Part shown: one piece after another, positions 7,021-16,381 of the stretch | How the letters are laid out: every line of letters starts with the position of its first letter | Position numbering within the stretch: position 1 is the first letter of the stretch | NCBI RefSeq assembly: GCF_000336915.1 | Contig: NZ_AOMD01000016.1 | Coordinates: 98,340 to 162,339, forward strand | From: Halococcus saccharolyticus DSM 5350 | GTDB lineage: Archaea; Halobacteriota; Halobacteria; Halobacteriales; Halococcaceae | DNA length: 64,000 bases | Reading direction: 5' to 3' | The notes under the pieces: generated by a model | What the model saw: the letters and a program-made list of their open reading frames with translations, nothing else | Databases searched by the model: none | What the model was told of the DNA's origin: nothing | Made by a program: the position numbers and the translations under genes

Positions 7021-7452
7021 TTACTCATAGCCGATGTCGGACGTGAGTTCGGTCTTGCTACGCGTGAACGTTCCGGAGCCACGAGCGAGTTCATGTCCGT
7101 TGTCGTCGTAGGCGACCGATTCGGCGATGAGTTGGTTTGGATTATCGTTGACGACCTCGCCCTCAGCATGAATGGTTCCCTCTGAAACTGGGCGTTCGAA
7201 GTGGAGATTGAAGTTCGTCGTAAGGACGAAAACATCCTCGATAAGCGAGTTGGCCGCAAAGAAGGCGGCATCGTCAAGGGCCTTAAAGTAAATCGAGCCG
7301 TGAACGGCACCGAGTGGATGGTGGTACGATTCGGAGATCGGTAGCTTGAGGTCGGCCTCACCGTCACGAACCGCGAGGGTTCCGTCGCAGATACGGTTGA
7401 TTTGTGCGTCTTCGTACATCCGTTCGAGCTTTCGGAAGTGTGCTTCGCTCAC
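7021..7452 (-). CDS. PaaI-family hotdog thioesterase
   Basis: A 143-residue single hotdog-fold protein. The segment YHHPLGAVHGSIYFKALDDAAFFAANS (residues about 42-68) carries the HGG/HGS-D pattern of PaaI/4HBT thioesterases, in which the Asp (LDD) helps catalysis. The second half, LTTNFNLHFERPVSEGTIHAEG, completes the fold. Such enzymes hydrolyse acyl-CoA thioesters in the cytoplasm; the substrate is unknown. The gene is monocistronic, with halocyanin downstream on its 5' side. Confidence 0.85.
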   Translation of the reverse strand: MSEAHFRKLERMYEDAQINRICDGTLAVRDGEADLKLPISESYHHPLGAVHGSIYFKALDDAAFFAANSLIEDVFVLTTNFNLHFERPVSEGTIHAEGEVVNDNPNQLIAESVAYDDNGHELARGSGTFTRSKTELTSDIGYE

Positions 7453-7577
7453 GTCTGTGGGAACTCGCGGAAGAACGATACCGATTTCGAACCTCGAAAA
7501 CGAACTCCATCGATTAGACCGTTCGTGATGAGCGTGGTTGTGCCAAAAGAACGAACAGCGAGCGGCAACCGAGTCAA

Positions 7578-8144
7578 CTACTCTGTATGTTCTCTATAGT
7601 CGCCACCATACTTCATGAACACGTAGGCGAGACCGAGCGTCGAGAGCATGAAACTCATCGTGGCGACGCCGAGGGTTTTCGCGCTGTTGGGAACAACGGG
7701 TCCTGAGGATTCCCCACCACTACTCGCGCCACCCTCCTGTACGATGATGGTGCCGACCATCCCGACGGCCTCGTGGGGTGCACAGTGGTAGGGGAACTCG
7801 CCGGTCTCTTCGAAGGTATGTTCGAAAGTGATACCGCTGCCCTCCTCCGGACTCCCGCTGTCGAACGCGCCGTCGTCGGCGACGACGTTGTGTGCGCCGC
7901 CCTCGCCGGTCCACTCCCAGACGACGGTGCCGCCGGGCGCGATGGTGGCTTCCTCGGGTCCGAAAGAGGTCCCCGATCCCGTACCGACTTCTACTGTCGT
8001 CGTCCCGCCGCCACCGCCCCCACTCGAACTGTTGCCTTCCTGTGCCGCCGCCGTCCCGCTCGTGCCTGCGACGGCCGCCGCCCCTGCTGCCGTCCGGAGG
8101 AACCCCCGGCGGCTCACTGGTCCGTCGGCGTCGGTTTCGCTCAT
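7578..8144 (-). CDS. Halocyanin-like blue copper protein with Tat signal and C-terminal TM
   Basis: A 188-residue exported copper protein. The N-terminus has a twin-arginine signal (VSRRGFLRTAAGAAAVAGTSG), then a Gly/Ser linker and a cupredoxin domain. Type-1 copper ligands are visible as His in GAHNV and Cys-His-Met in YHCAPHEAVGM. A C-terminal TM segment (TLGVATMSFMLSTLGLAYVF) anchors it to the membrane with the domain outside. The ATG at 8144 is preferred over an in-frame upstream ATG because it begins MSETDADG directly before the Tat motif. It is probably a mobile or anchored electron carrier in the respiratory chain. Confidence 0.9.
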   Translation of the reverse strand: MSETDADGPVSRRGFLRTAAGAAAVAGTSGTAAAQEGNSSSGGGGGGTTTVEVGTGSGTSFGPEEATIAPGGTVVWEWTGEGGAHNVVADDGAFDSGSPEEGSGITFEHTFEETGEFPYHCAPHEAVGMVGTIIVQEGGASSGGESSGPVVPNSAKTLGVATMSFMLSTLGLAYVFMKYGGDYREHTE

Positions 8145-8186
8145 GTGATCCCCTACCGGCTGGCGCGTACTGAACATTACGATGCA

Positions 8187-8480
8187 CCTTTTTACTTCGT
8201 CGGGTGCGCTCGCTCCGCTCACGCATCACTCCCCGCAAAAATCTGCACCAAAAACACTCGCACACTCGCCTACGGCTCGTTCGCGGTACAACCCACTTGT
8301 CCACCGTACCACGACCGTAAACTGCACAATACCCCCGAACCCTCGGTCACTCACTTCGTTCTCGTGAGCGAAGCGAACGAGAGCTCGGAGCGCGCAGCGC
8401 GTGCTCCGGCGTTCGTGGCCTCGCCCTTCATCCGCCAGGCCCGCACCACAGCCGCCGCTCCAGAGCGCAACCATCCCGAA
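8187..8480. repeat. Dispersed intergenic repeat, copy A (diverged)
   Basis: This gene-free stretch between halocyanin and the PIN ATPase shares an ordered set of blocks with 21581-21865 and, inverted, 28465-28712. The blocks are a cTTTTTact-cgtcggg start, an A-rich aaaaac...aaaaacac core (8237-8260), a ccacgaccgtaaactgcac block, a gagcgaagcgaacgag block, and cttcatccgccaggcccgc followed by ccgccgct. It is the most diverged of the three copies. Confidence 0.6.
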
Positions 8481-8501
8481 AAAGCGGTCGACTGTTGTCG
8501 T

Positions 8502-10394
8502 TTACGACGGCGCGACGGTGACCTGCTGGCCGCGGTCGATCGCACCCTCCAGCTCCTCCGCGATCGCGCTGCCCCGCGAGACCTGCACCTCGCCGCCCCG
8601 CGAGACGGTCGCAGTGAACAGATACTCGCCGTCGGCCTGGACCTCGACCGTCTCACCGGCGTAGCCGTCCATCGGGATCACGACGTGTCGGGACGTGATC
8701 TCGGGTGTGACGATCTCGCCCGCACCGCTCGATCCGCCACCGCTCCCGCCCCGACTGCCGCCACCGCCGCCACCGCTATTCGCGTTTCCCGACCGGCCGC
8801 CGCGACCGCCTGGCCGCTCGTCGAACGTCCGCACGTCGATGCTGATCCCGAGTCGGTTCTCGATGTCGGTGATCCGACCGCCACCCTTGCCGATCACCGT
8901 CGAGATGTCGGCCTCCTCGACGTAGACGACTGCGGTGTTCGCGCTCTTGAGCTCGACCTCGCAGTTGCCGCGCGCGACCGACCGGATCTCGCGTTCGATC
9001 TCCTGTTTCGCGATCCGGTCGACGCCGCTGTCGTCGTCCTCGCCACCGACGGGGACGGTGACGACCTGACGATTGAAACTGTAGATCTCGTACTCCGGAC
9101 GCTGGGTCTCGAAGTCCCGAACCTGGATCACGGGCCGCGCGAGATCCTCCTCGGTGAGGCCCTCGGGGACTTTGACCTCGGTCCGAACGTCGTAGACGGT
9201 GTCGATCTCGCCCGCTTCGACGTACACCACGGTATCCACTACTTGTGGGATCATCCCGAGTTCGACCCGCCCGACGAGTCGGCCGAGCGCGTCGATCGCG
9301 CGAGTGGCGTGGACCACGCCGATCATTCCGACGCCAGCGAGGCGCATGTCCGCAAAGACCGAGAAGTCCTCGGTCTTCCTGACTTCGTCGTAGATGGTGT
9401 AATCCGGCCGGACCATCAGCAGCGAGTCCGCGGTATTCTCCATCTGCCCGTCGAGCTCGGTGTACTGAGTGATCTCGGGGCCGACCTGGAGATCGCGGGG
9501 CTTCTCCATCGTCTTGACCGAGAACGCCGAATCGGCGAGGAAACCCGCGACCGCACCCGCGAGCGTCGACTTCCCCGCGCCTGGCGCGCCCGCGATCAGG
9601 ACGCCACGCTGGTGGTCGAGCAGTCGCTCACGGAGGTCGTCGGCGTACTCGTAATCGTCGAGTTCGGTCTCGACGATCGGCCGAACCGCGGTGATCTCCA
9701 ACCCGTCGGCGAAGGGCGGCCGGGCGAGCGCGATCCGGTACTCCCCGAACTGGACGATCGTCATGCCGTTCCGATCGAGTTCGGTGAACCCGTCGCTCGA
9801 CGCCCGCGTGGCGGTCTCAATCTCTGCGACCCACTCACGGAGATCGTCCTCGGTGAGCGGGTCGTCGCCGATGGTTTCGAAGCGCATCTCGCCGACTGCC
9901 CCGCGTTTCGCCATCGGTGCGACGCCGGTCTTGAGGTGGACGCTCATCGTCTCCTCGTCGAAAAAGTCCTCGATCGCGAGCTGTTCGGGTGCTTCCCCGC
10001 GGACTTCGGGATCGACGTACTCGACGTCGAGTTCTTTCGCGCGGGCGACCTCGCTTTGGACTTTGTCGCTCGTGAGCAGCGTGGCCCCCTTCTCCGCAGC
10101 GAGATCGCGGATCAGCGCGTCGACGGCCCCCTCGTCGGAAGCGTGGCGTTCGCCGTCGCCCGGCCGTCGGCCGACGTACTCGACTTCCACACTCCCCTCG
10201 TCGGCGAGTTCGGCGAGCCGTTGGAGCTCGGCGAGTCCGTCCCAGCCCGACTCGCGGCCGTCGTTGGCCTGGAATTCGAGTTCCGCGACGACCGCCTCGG
10301 GGACCGCAACGGTCTCCTCCTCGAACGCACCGCTCTCCACTCGTTCGGACACGCGCCCGTCGATAACCGCGCTCGTGTCCGGTACGACAGTCAT
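8502..10394 (-). CDS. PIN domain - VirB11/PilT-like ATPase with KH domain
   Basis: This 630-residue protein is the conserved archaeal PINc/VapC-family ATPase. Residues 1-125 are a PIN nuclease domain with DTSAVIDG and D-rich motifs. Residues about 150-400 form a type II/IV secretion-type ATPase with Walker A GAPGAGKST (269-277), an Asp box and GVVHAT. Residues about 475-525 are a KH-like RNA-binding domain with IGKGGGR (501-507). A Gly/Ser-rich linker and a roughly 70-residue beta domain (TRAM/OB-like) follow. The combination suggests an ATP-driven RNA-binding ribonuclease, role inferred. The start gives the canonical PIN N-terminus MTVVPDTS. The gene is divergent from the M20 peptidase gene. 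Confidence 0.92.
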   Translation of the reverse strand: MTVVPDTSAVIDGRVSERVESGAFEEETVAVPEAVVAELEFQANDGRESGWDGLAELQRLAELADEGSVEVEYVGRRPGDGERHASDEGAVDALIRDLAAEKGATLLTSDKVQSEVARAKELDVEYVDPEVRGEAPEQLAIEDFFDEETMSVHLKTGVAPMAKRGAVGEMRFETIGDDPLTEDDLREWVAEIETATRASSDGFTELDRNGMTIVQFGEYRIALARPPFADGLEITAVRPIVETELDDYEYADDLRERLLDHQRGVLIAGAPGAGKSTLAGAVAGFLADSAFSVKTMEKPRDLQVGPEITQYTELDGQMENTADSLLMVRPDYTIYDEVRKTEDFSVFADMRLAGVGMIGVVHATRAIDALGRLVGRVELGMIPQVVDTVVYVEAGEIDTVYDVRTEVKVPEGLTEEDLARPVIQVRDFETQRPEYEIYSFNRQVVTVPVGGEDDDSGVDRIAKQEIEREIRSVARGNCEVELKSANTAVVYVEEADISTVIGKGGGRITDIENRLGISIDVRTFDERPGGRGGRSGNANSGGGGGGSRGGSGGGSSGAGEIVTPEITSRHVVIPMDGYAGETVEVQADGEYLFTATVSRGGEVQVSRGSAIAEELEGAIDRGQQVTVAPS

Positions 10395-10445
10395 GCGTGT
10401 CGTTCGGCCGGCAGGATCAAAAGGGTGTTCAAGCGCGGGCGGAAG

Positions 10446-10453
10446 GGCTTATG
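10446..10453 (+). promoter_or_regulatory. TATA-like box for the M20 peptidase
   Basis: ggcttatg lies 25-32 nt before the ATG at 10478, the spacing expected for a leaderless haloarchaeal transcript. The ATG inside this box (10451) is therefore unlikely to be the start codon, although it is in frame. Confidence 0.5.
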
Positions 10454-10477
10454 CCGTTTCTCGTGGATCGTGCTTCC

Positions 10478-11563
10478 ATGGCTGCCGTCACGGATCTCAC
10501 CCGCGACCTCGCTGCGATCCCGAGCCACGACGACGAGACCGATGCAGGTGACTTCATCGAGGCCTGGCTCCGAGAAGAGACCGACGCCGACGTGACCCGC
10601 GACGGGGTCGGAAACGTCATCGCACGTCGGAACACGAACCCCGACGCGAACGAGTCGGTCGCGCTCGTCGGCCACCACGACGTCGTGCCGCCCGACGAAT
10701 CGCAGATTGCCAACGGCGAGTACGTCGTCGAGGAACGCGATGGCCGGCTCTACGGCCGGGGTGCGGCGGACATGAAGGGCGCGGTCGCGGCCGCGATGTG
10801 TGCCTTCCGCGACACCGACCCTACAGTGGAACTCGTCTTCGCGAGTTTCGTCGGCGAGGAGATCGGTGGCGAGGGCGCGCGCCACGCCATCGACGAGGGG
10901 TTCTCGCCCGACTACGCGATCGTCGGCGAGGGGACGACGGGCTACTCCGCGCCCGGAACGACTGACGTCGCGGTGGCACACAAGGGTCGGCGGGCGAGCA
11001 CCATCACTGCCCACGGGACTGCGGCCCACGCGAGCGAACCCGAGGCCGGCGAGAACGCCGTCTACACCGCGTGCAAGGCGGTCGAGATGGTTTGCGAGAT
11101 CGACGCACCATCCACCGACGTGTTCGGCGAGCGGGTACGGGGCAGCGTCGTCGTGACCGAGATCGAGGGTGGATCGGCGTGGAACGTCATCCCGGAATCG
11201 TGTTCGATCACCGTCGACGAACGGACGATTCCGGGCGAGCGCGCTCCGTTGGCGGCGGTCGAGGATTCGGGACGCGTCGAGTGGACGGTCGATCAAGACC
11301 TCCCGCCGATGGCGTGTGACGACGAGGCGTTCGCCGAGGCGGTGCGAGCGGCCGCCGCCGACGCCCAGGAGGGCGAGCCCGAACTCGTCACGAAACCCCA
11401 CGCGACCGACGCTGGCTGGCTTGCCGAGGCGGGCGTGACCTGCGTGATCTGTGGGCCCGCCGAGCAGGGCGAGGCCCACACCAAAGACGAGAGCGTCTCG
11501 CTCGCCGTCCTCGATCGGTGTTACGAGACCTATCGCGGTGCGGTCGAGTCGATCGGCCGGTAG
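10478..11563 (+). CDS. M20-family metallopeptidase (DapE/ArgE-like deacylase)
   Basis: A 361-residue zinc-dependent amidohydrolase. Family motifs are GHHDVV (residues 65-70), GRGAADMKG (metal-binding Asp98), GEEIGGEGA (catalytic Glu127/128) and a C-terminal His in KPHATDAGWL and EAHTKDE. Members deacylate N-acyl amino acids, such as succinyl-diaminopimelate, acetyl-ornithine or acetyl-lysine, or cleave dipeptides. The substrate cannot be assigned here because no amino-acid pathway genes flank it. The start at 10478 was chosen from the TATA spacing. An M32 carboxypeptidase follows 36 bp later, hinting at a peptide-turnover pair. Confidence 0.88.
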   Translation: MAAVTDLTRDLAAIPSHDDETDAGDFIEAWLREETDADVTRDGVGNVIARRNTNPDANESVALVGHHDVVPPDESQIANGEYVVEERDGRLYGRGAADMKGAVAAAMCAFRDTDPTVELVFASFVGEEIGGEGARHAIDEGFSPDYAIVGEGTTGYSAPGTTDVAVAHKGRRASTITAHGTAAHASEPEAGENAVYTACKAVEMVCEIDAPSTDVFGERVRGSVVVTEIEGGSAWNVIPESCSITVDERTIPGERAPLAAVEDSGRVEWTVDQDLPPMACDDEAFAEAVRAAAADAQEGEPELVTKPHATDAGWLAEAGVTCVICGPAEQGEAHTKDESVSLAVLDRCYETYRGAVESIGR

Positions 11564-11599
11564 GCAAGAATTGATAGGGCGGCGCGCCGGGTGTCGGGT

Positions 11600-13102
11600 A
11601 TGGCATCCGACGCCACGGTCGACGCCTACGACGAGCTCCTCGAACGCTACGAGCGGATTTCCAACATCCAGAGCGCAGCGGGCGTGCTGAGCTGGGATCA
11701 GGAAGTCATGATGCCCGACGGCGGCACGCCGGCGCGCTCGGCCCAGCGCTCGGCGCTGTCGGCGACGAGCCACGAACTCCTCGTCGAGGAGGACATGGAA
11801 GGGGCGCTCGAAGCGGCCGAGAGCGCGGACCTCTCGGGCGAGCAGGCTGCCGTCGTCCGGGAGATCCGCCGCCAGTACGACCGTGCGGCGCGCGTTCCAA
11901 CGGACCTCGTCGCGGAGATCTCACAGACCACGAGCGAGGCGCTCCCGGTCTGGAAGGAGGCGAAAGCCGAGGACGACTTCGAGACGTTCGCGCCGATCTT
12001 GGAGGACTTGCTCGACCTCAAGCGCGAGTACGCCGACCACATCGATTCGAGCCGACCGCCCTACGAAGTGCTGTTCGAGGACTACGAACCCTACCTCGGG
12101 CTCGACACAGCCGAACGAATCCTCGACCGACTCCGTGAGGAGCTCGTCCCGCTGATCGACGAGGTGGGCGAGAGTGATGTCGAAATCGCCAGGCCGTTCG
12201 ACGGAACGTTCGACGCCGACGCCCAGGAGGCGCTCGCGCGCGACGCGCTCGACACGCTCGGCTACGACTGGGAGCGAGGCCGGCTCGACACCGCGCCGCA
12301 CCCGTTCTCGACAGGAACTCAGTTCGACGCCCGCGTGACGACGCGCTTCGACGAAGAGGACCCGCTGGGAGCGCTAACGAGCACGATCCACGAGTTCGGC
12401 CACGCGACCTACACTCTCGGGCTGCCCGACGACGAGTACGGAAGTCCGCTGGGCGAAAGCCGCAATCTCTCGGTCCACGAATCCCAGTCGCGGCTCTGGG
12501 AGAATCATGTCGGGCGGTCGCAGCCGTTCTGGTCGCTGTTCCTGCCGAAAGTCAAAGAGCGATTCTCGGGACTCGACGACGTCACCGCGCGGGACGCCTA
12601 CGAGGCCGCAAACCGGGTGTACGACGACAACCTCATTCGCGTGGAAGCGGACGAACTCACCTACCACATGCACATCGTGCTCCGGTTCGAGATCGAGCGC
12701 GCGCTCATCGAGGGCGATCTCGACGTCCGCGAGGTGCCCCAGGTCTGGAACGACAAGATGGACGAGTATCTCGGAATCCGTCCCGAGACCGACGCCGATG
12801 GCTGTCTCCAGGATATCCACTGGTCACACGGTTCGTTCGGCTACTTCCCCACCTACTCGCTCGGCAGCGTGCTCGCCGCGCAACTGTACGAAAGCGCCGA
12901 CGCCGCCATCGACGATCTCGACGACGACATCGAGAGCGGCGAGTTCGACGCGCTCCACGACTGGCTCACCACGAACGTCCACAGCCACGGTCAGCGCTAC
13001 ACCACGCCCGACCTGATCGAGGAAGCCACCGGCGAGGCGTTCACCGCCGACTATTTCCTCGATCATGCTACGGCAAAGTACGGCGCGCTGTACGATCTGT
13101 AG
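11600..13102 (+). CDS. Carboxypeptidase Taq, M32 family
   Basis: A 500-residue cytoplasmic metallocarboxypeptidase. The zinc motif HEFGH is at 264-268 and the third ligand and surrounding HESQSRLWEN are at about 294. The typical M32 segments GVLSWDQEVMMP near the N-terminus and IHWSHGSFGYFPTYSLG near the C-terminus are present, and length and order match the full family. It removes C-terminal residues from peptides with broad specificity. The ATG at 11600 is preferred over the in-frame GTG at 11591 because the TATA-like attgata lies at leaderless distance. Confidence 0.93.
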   Translation: MASDATVDAYDELLERYERISNIQSAAGVLSWDQEVMMPDGGTPARSAQRSALSATSHELLVEEDMEGALEAAESADLSGEQAAVVREIRRQYDRAARVPTDLVAEISQTTSEALPVWKEAKAEDDFETFAPILEDLLDLKREYADHIDSSRPPYEVLFEDYEPYLGLDTAERILDRLREELVPLIDEVGESDVEIARPFDGTFDADAQEALARDALDTLGYDWERGRLDTAPHPFSTGTQFDARVTTRFDEEDPLGALTSTIHEFGHATYTLGLPDDEYGSPLGESRNLSVHESQSRLWENHVGRSQPFWSLFLPKVKERFSGLDDVTARDAYEAANRVYDDNLIRVEADELTYHMHIVLRFEIERALIEGDLDVREVPQVWNDKMDEYLGIRPETDADGCLQDIHWSHGSFGYFPTYSLGSVLAAQLYESADAAIDDLDDDIESGEFDALHDWLTTNVHSHGQRYTTPDLIEEATGEAFTADYFLDHATAKYGALYDL

Positions 13103-13229
13103 GACATCGAGATAGCGGCGATTTCTCCCTCGATTTCGACCGGATCACTCTTCCGTTCCGGGCCTCCTTACTGTCCGTCGTCGTTCTGCCACGTCGTTCG
13201 CGGTAAGCGTTAGCACCGACCACCAGAGC

Positions 13230-13235
13230 TATAAG
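13230..13235 (+). promoter_or_regulatory. TATA box for the small zinc-finger gene
   Basis: tataag is centred about 28 nt before the ATG at 13261, matching a leaderless promoter. This supports 13261 as the start rather than in-frame codons further upstream. Confidence 0.5.
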
Positions 13236-13260
13236 ATTGGTGCGTCATACCGTAGCATGT

Positions 13261-13446
13261 ATGGCGACCGCACCCAACGACGCCGACGCTGACGTCGACG
13301 AGTTCCTCGCGCAGCGCGGCCACGAAACCGGATCGCCGGGATGGGGAGAGAGCTACAACAAAAAGCAGTGCCCGGACTGCGGTGGGCTTCACGAGTCCGA
13401 CGCGAGCACCTGTACGGTGTGTGGCTGGACGCCGCGATCGGCCTGA
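13261..13446 (+). CDS. Small zinc-finger protein (HVO_0416-like)
   Basis: A 61-residue protein with an acidic N-terminus followed by a CPDC...CTVC zinc knuckle (residues about 38-55). The sequence WGESYNKKQCPDCGGLH resembles the haloarchaeal HVO_0416 family of small zinc-finger proteins, as I remember it. These single-domain proteins are thought to bind nucleic acid or proteins, and the function is not established here. It has its own promoter and stands alone. Confidence 0.8.
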   Translation: MATAPNDADADVDEFLAQRGHETGSPGWGESYNKKQCPDCGGLHESDASTCTVCGWTPRSA

Positions 13447-13512
13447 TTCTGGGATTCGACCGCTCGACGCCGCGACGAAGCCGGTAAGTGATCCCGTCTC
13501 TCACGACGTGAT

Positions 13513-13755
13513 ATGGGCATCATCAGCACGTTCGGAACGGTCGTGACGCTCGTGCTCGCGCTGCCGGTGGCGATGCTCGGCACGCTCTTTCTGGCCCAGG
13601 GGCAGACCCTATCGGGCATCGCGATGATCGTCGTCGCGGTGTTGATGTTCGTGGTCAAAACGTACGTCACCACGCCGGACGATCTCCCTATGATGGCGGC
13701 CGAGCGCACCGTCGGTACGATCGCGAAAGACCCCGACGAGGACGAGCAGAACTAA
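13513..13755 (+). CDS. Conserved small two-TM membrane protein
   Basis: This 80-residue protein has two hydrophobic helices (about residues 3-29 and 33-50: IISTFGTVVTLVLALPVAML and GIAMIVVAVLMFVVKTYV) and a soluble acidic tail ending KDPDEDEQN. I recognise the type as a widespread haloarchaeal small membrane protein, but no function is known to me. Its TAA overlaps the stop of the convergent helicase gene by a few bases. Confidence 0.7.
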   Translation: MGIISTFGTVVTLVLALPVAMLGTLFLAQGQTLSGIAMIVVAVLMFVVKTYVTTPDDLPMMAAERTVGTIAKDPDEDEQN

Positions 13756-15581
13756 TCCGCGGCGGGGGCCTCGGCCTCACTAAGCACGTCTTCGACCGTG
13801 ACGCCCGAGGGTTGGTTGTCGAGCAGCACGTCGACCGGGAGCGTGGGCGCGCCGCCGATGAGGTCTTCGAGCAGGACGAGGCGCTCGCGTGCGCGACTCA
13901 TCCCGACGTAAAACACCCGACGCTCGTTGTCGGTCAACATTGGTACTGGATCGGTGTTCTTGGTGAACGGCTCGTCGCCGGGGATCGCGGTGTCGTCGTC
14001 GACCGAGGCCGCCATCTGCTCGACGACCTTCTCCGTGAGGTCAGTCGCGACGAACACGTGATCGGCCTCGCGACCCTTCGCGGAGTGGATGGTCCCCACC
14101 CGGACGCGATCACGGTCGACGTCCTGATACTCGCCGCCGAAGTACGCCGCGACCGACTGTTTCTGGAACTGTGAGACCTTCCGGAGCATGTCGTCGGCCG
14201 ACGCCGGCCCGGGCATGAACGGGACGTGCTCCTCGACCAGTTCGGCGTCGATGGTGAGTTCGGCGATATCCTCGACGCCCGCCGCTTCCTGCTCGTCGTC
14301 GAGCGCCTCGTAGAGGGCGTCCCGATGGTTGGTCCCGAAGGCGGTGTCGGCGAGCATGTCGGCCAGCCGGCGGGCTTCGAGTCCCGTGATGGGCTCGCCC
14401 TCGTCGACCCGCTCGATCGCGCCGACGTAGTCGTCGAGTCGGTCGGTCCACATCCGCTGGTCGGTGAGCGCCTGGAAGGGAATCCCGTCGTCGATGAACT
14501 CGTCCATGAACCGGAACAGCTGATAGCGAGCCCGGAACAGCACCATCACGGTCTCGTCGGTGTTCTCGACCGTCGACCGGACGTTCCGGACGAGATCGAG
14601 CATCGATGGGCCGTGGACTGCCTCGACCGTTCCGCCCTCGGTCCGCGGTCGGAGGTTCTTCTCCTGGCGCTGCTCGATGTGACGGACCTCGCGGTTCACG
14701 ACGTTCAGCACCCGCGACGGCAGCCGGTAGGAGTTGTCGAGGATCACGTCCTCGCCCACCTCGTCGAGGAGGAGCTGTGGGTCCGCGCCTTGCCACGCGT
14801 ACACCACCTGATCGTCGTCGCCCGCGATCAGCGCGTGCTCGACGTGGGGTTTCCACGCCTCGTACACTTGGTGCTGGAGCGTCGTGATGTCTTGGAACTC
14901 GTCGATCACGAGGTACTCGACCGACGGGAGGAGCGATCGCTGGTGGACGCGTTCGAGCATGTCCGCAAACCCAGTCAATCCCTGCTCACCTTTGTACGTT
15001 CGCCACGCTCGGATCGCCTCCGGGATGTCGATCCGATCGTCGTCGGAGGGCCACGTCGGGGTGTACTTGTTGCCCTGCTGGGCGTTCGGATCGATGTCCG
15101 GTGGCAGCCGAACCTCCTCTTCGTCCCACTGGAAGGGCACGTCGTACCAGTCGGCGACGTCCCGCGTCGTGCGCTGGAGCCACTGGCTCGTCGCGATGGT
15201 CTTGTTGCCAATGGTGGTCGAGCGCGCGCTCCGCCGACGCGATCCCTCGTACTCGTCTTCGAACTCGATCCCGTACTCCTCACAGAACTCCTTTTTGTCG
15301 GATTCACCGACGACATCGCCGCGCGAGAGGTCGAGGAGTTCGTACGCCTTCGCGTGCATCGTACAGACGTTGCCCTTGAGCGATCGCGGGCTGACGTCGA
15401 GGCGTTCGGCGAGGCGTTCGCGGATCTCGGCGGCTGCCGCTCGGGTGTACGAAACCACGAGCACGTCGTCGACCGTGACGCCCGGCTCGTCGAGGATGTC
15501 CTCGACGCGGTCGAGCAGCGCCGTGGTCTTCCCGCTCCCCGGACCGCCGAACAGCCGGGTCACGTGCGTGTCGGTAGACAT
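13752..15581 (-). CDS. UvrD/PcrA-type superfamily 1 helicase
   Basis: A 609-residue SF1A DNA helicase. Walker A GGPGSGKTT is at residues 12-20 and motif Ia is VVSYTRAAAAEI. Motif II (LVIDEFQDIT), motif III (IAGDDDQVVYAW), motif IV (DNSYRLP), motif V (GTIHSAKGREADHVFV) and motif VI (RVFYVGMSRARERLV) are all in order. Such enzymes unwind DNA 3'-5' in repair and recombination. It is somewhat shorter than bacterial UvrD (about 720). The ATG at 15581 was chosen since it puts Walker A close to the N-terminus as usual. It is divergent from ribE. Confidence 0.92.
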   Translation of the reverse strand: MSTDTHVTRLFGGPGSGKTTALLDRVEDILDEPGVTVDDVLVVSYTRAAAAEIRERLAERLDVSPRSLKGNVCTMHAKAYELLDLSRGDVVGESDKKEFCEEYGIEFEDEYEGSRRRSARSTTIGNKTIATSQWLQRTTRDVADWYDVPFQWDEEEVRLPPDIDPNAQQGNKYTPTWPSDDDRIDIPEAIRAWRTYKGEQGLTGFADMLERVHQRSLLPSVEYLVIDEFQDITTLQHQVYEAWKPHVEHALIAGDDDQVVYAWQGADPQLLLDEVGEDVILDNSYRLPSRVLNVVNREVRHIEQRQEKNLRPRTEGGTVEAVHGPSMLDLVRNVRSTVENTDETVMVLFRARYQLFRFMDEFIDDGIPFQALTDQRMWTDRLDDYVGAIERVDEGEPITGLEARRLADMLADTAFGTNHRDALYEALDDEQEAAGVEDIAELTIDAELVEEHVPFMPGPASADDMLRKVSQFQKQSVAAYFGGEYQDVDRDRVRVGTIHSAKGREADHVFVATDLTEKVVEQMAASVDDDTAIPGDEPFTKNTDPVPMLTDNERRVFYVGMSRARERLVLLEDLIGGAPTLPVDVLLDNQPSGVTVEDVLSEAEAPAAD

Positions 15582-15716
15582 GGCCCAGAACAGGCACCCA
15601 TCGGTTATAAACGACGTGGCTCCCGTGCGAACCCGTTTCGCGACCCGGACACCGTCGAACGAGGACCACGGCCGTCGAGCGGTAGCCTCATCCCGCGACC
15701 ACACCTATCGCCGACC

Positions 15717-16304
15717 ATGTTCACCGGTATCGTCGAAACCACCGGCCAGGTCCGCGACGTCATCGACGAGGACGGCGGCAGACGCGTTCGGGTCGGAGCC
15801 GACCTCGACGGTCTCGCACACGGCCAGAGCATCGCGATCGACGGAACCTGTCTCACCGTCGAGAACCACGACGACGGGTGGTTCGAACTGTTCTGCTCGA
15901 CCGAGACGCTCGAACGCACGACGCTCTCGACGATCGCAGCCGACGATGCGGTCAACATCGAGCGCGCGCTGCCCGCCGACGGCCGGTTCGACGGCCACTT
16001 CGTCCAGGGTCACGTCGACGCGACCGCCGAACTCCGATCCGTAGAGCGGATCGGCGACGACTGGGAGTTCGCGTTCTCACTGCCCGAATCGGTCGCTCGC
16101 TACGTCGTCGAGAAGGGATCGATCACCGTCGACGGAATCAGCCTCACGGTCGCCGACCTCCGTGCCGACTCGTTCACCGTGGCCGTGATCCCGGCGACCT
16201 ACGACCTGACGGCGCTGAGCGAGAAGCAGCCAGGCGATCCGATCAACCTCGAGGTCGACGTGATCGCCAAGTACGTCGAGCGCCTCACCGAGGGGTATCG
16301 GTGA
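15717..16304 (+). CDS. ribE: Riboflavin synthase (alpha-type)
   Basis: A 195-residue enzyme that dismutates two molecules of 6,7-dimethyl-8-ribityllumazine into riboflavin. It has the two tandem lumazine-binding barrels. The first starts MFTGIVETTGQV and contains IAIDGTCLTV. The second contains FVQGHVDATAEL, KGSITVDGISLTV and VAVIPATYDLTAL. The start codon gives the invariant MFTGI. This is the bacterial/eukaryotic-type enzyme, not the pentameric RibC of methanogens. RibH (43197) and RibL (41192) lie elsewhere in the window. Confidence 0.95.
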   Translation: MFTGIVETTGQVRDVIDEDGGRRVRVGADLDGLAHGQSIAIDGTCLTVENHDDGWFELFCSTETLERTTLSTIAADDAVNIERALPADGRFDGHFVQGHVDATAELRSVERIGDDWEFAFSLPESVARYVVEKGSITVDGISLTVADLRADSFTVAVIPATYDLTALSEKQPGDPINLEVDVIAKYVERLTEGYR

Positions 16305-16381
16305 GGTCGTCACGAGTGGCCGGAACGAGCGGCGAACCGAAGAGCGAAGTTTCTTTGATGGACGCCGGCTACTCCCGGGCA

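Noticed and set aside
7773..10595. 940-codon plus-strand frame over the PIN-KH ATPase
   Set aside because: Antisense shadow; the ATPase on the minus strand has all motifs.
14226..15716. Long plus-strand open frame over the helicase gene
   Set aside because: It is the antisense shadow of the helicase, produced by high-GC codon bias. Only its end (from 15717) is real, as ribE.
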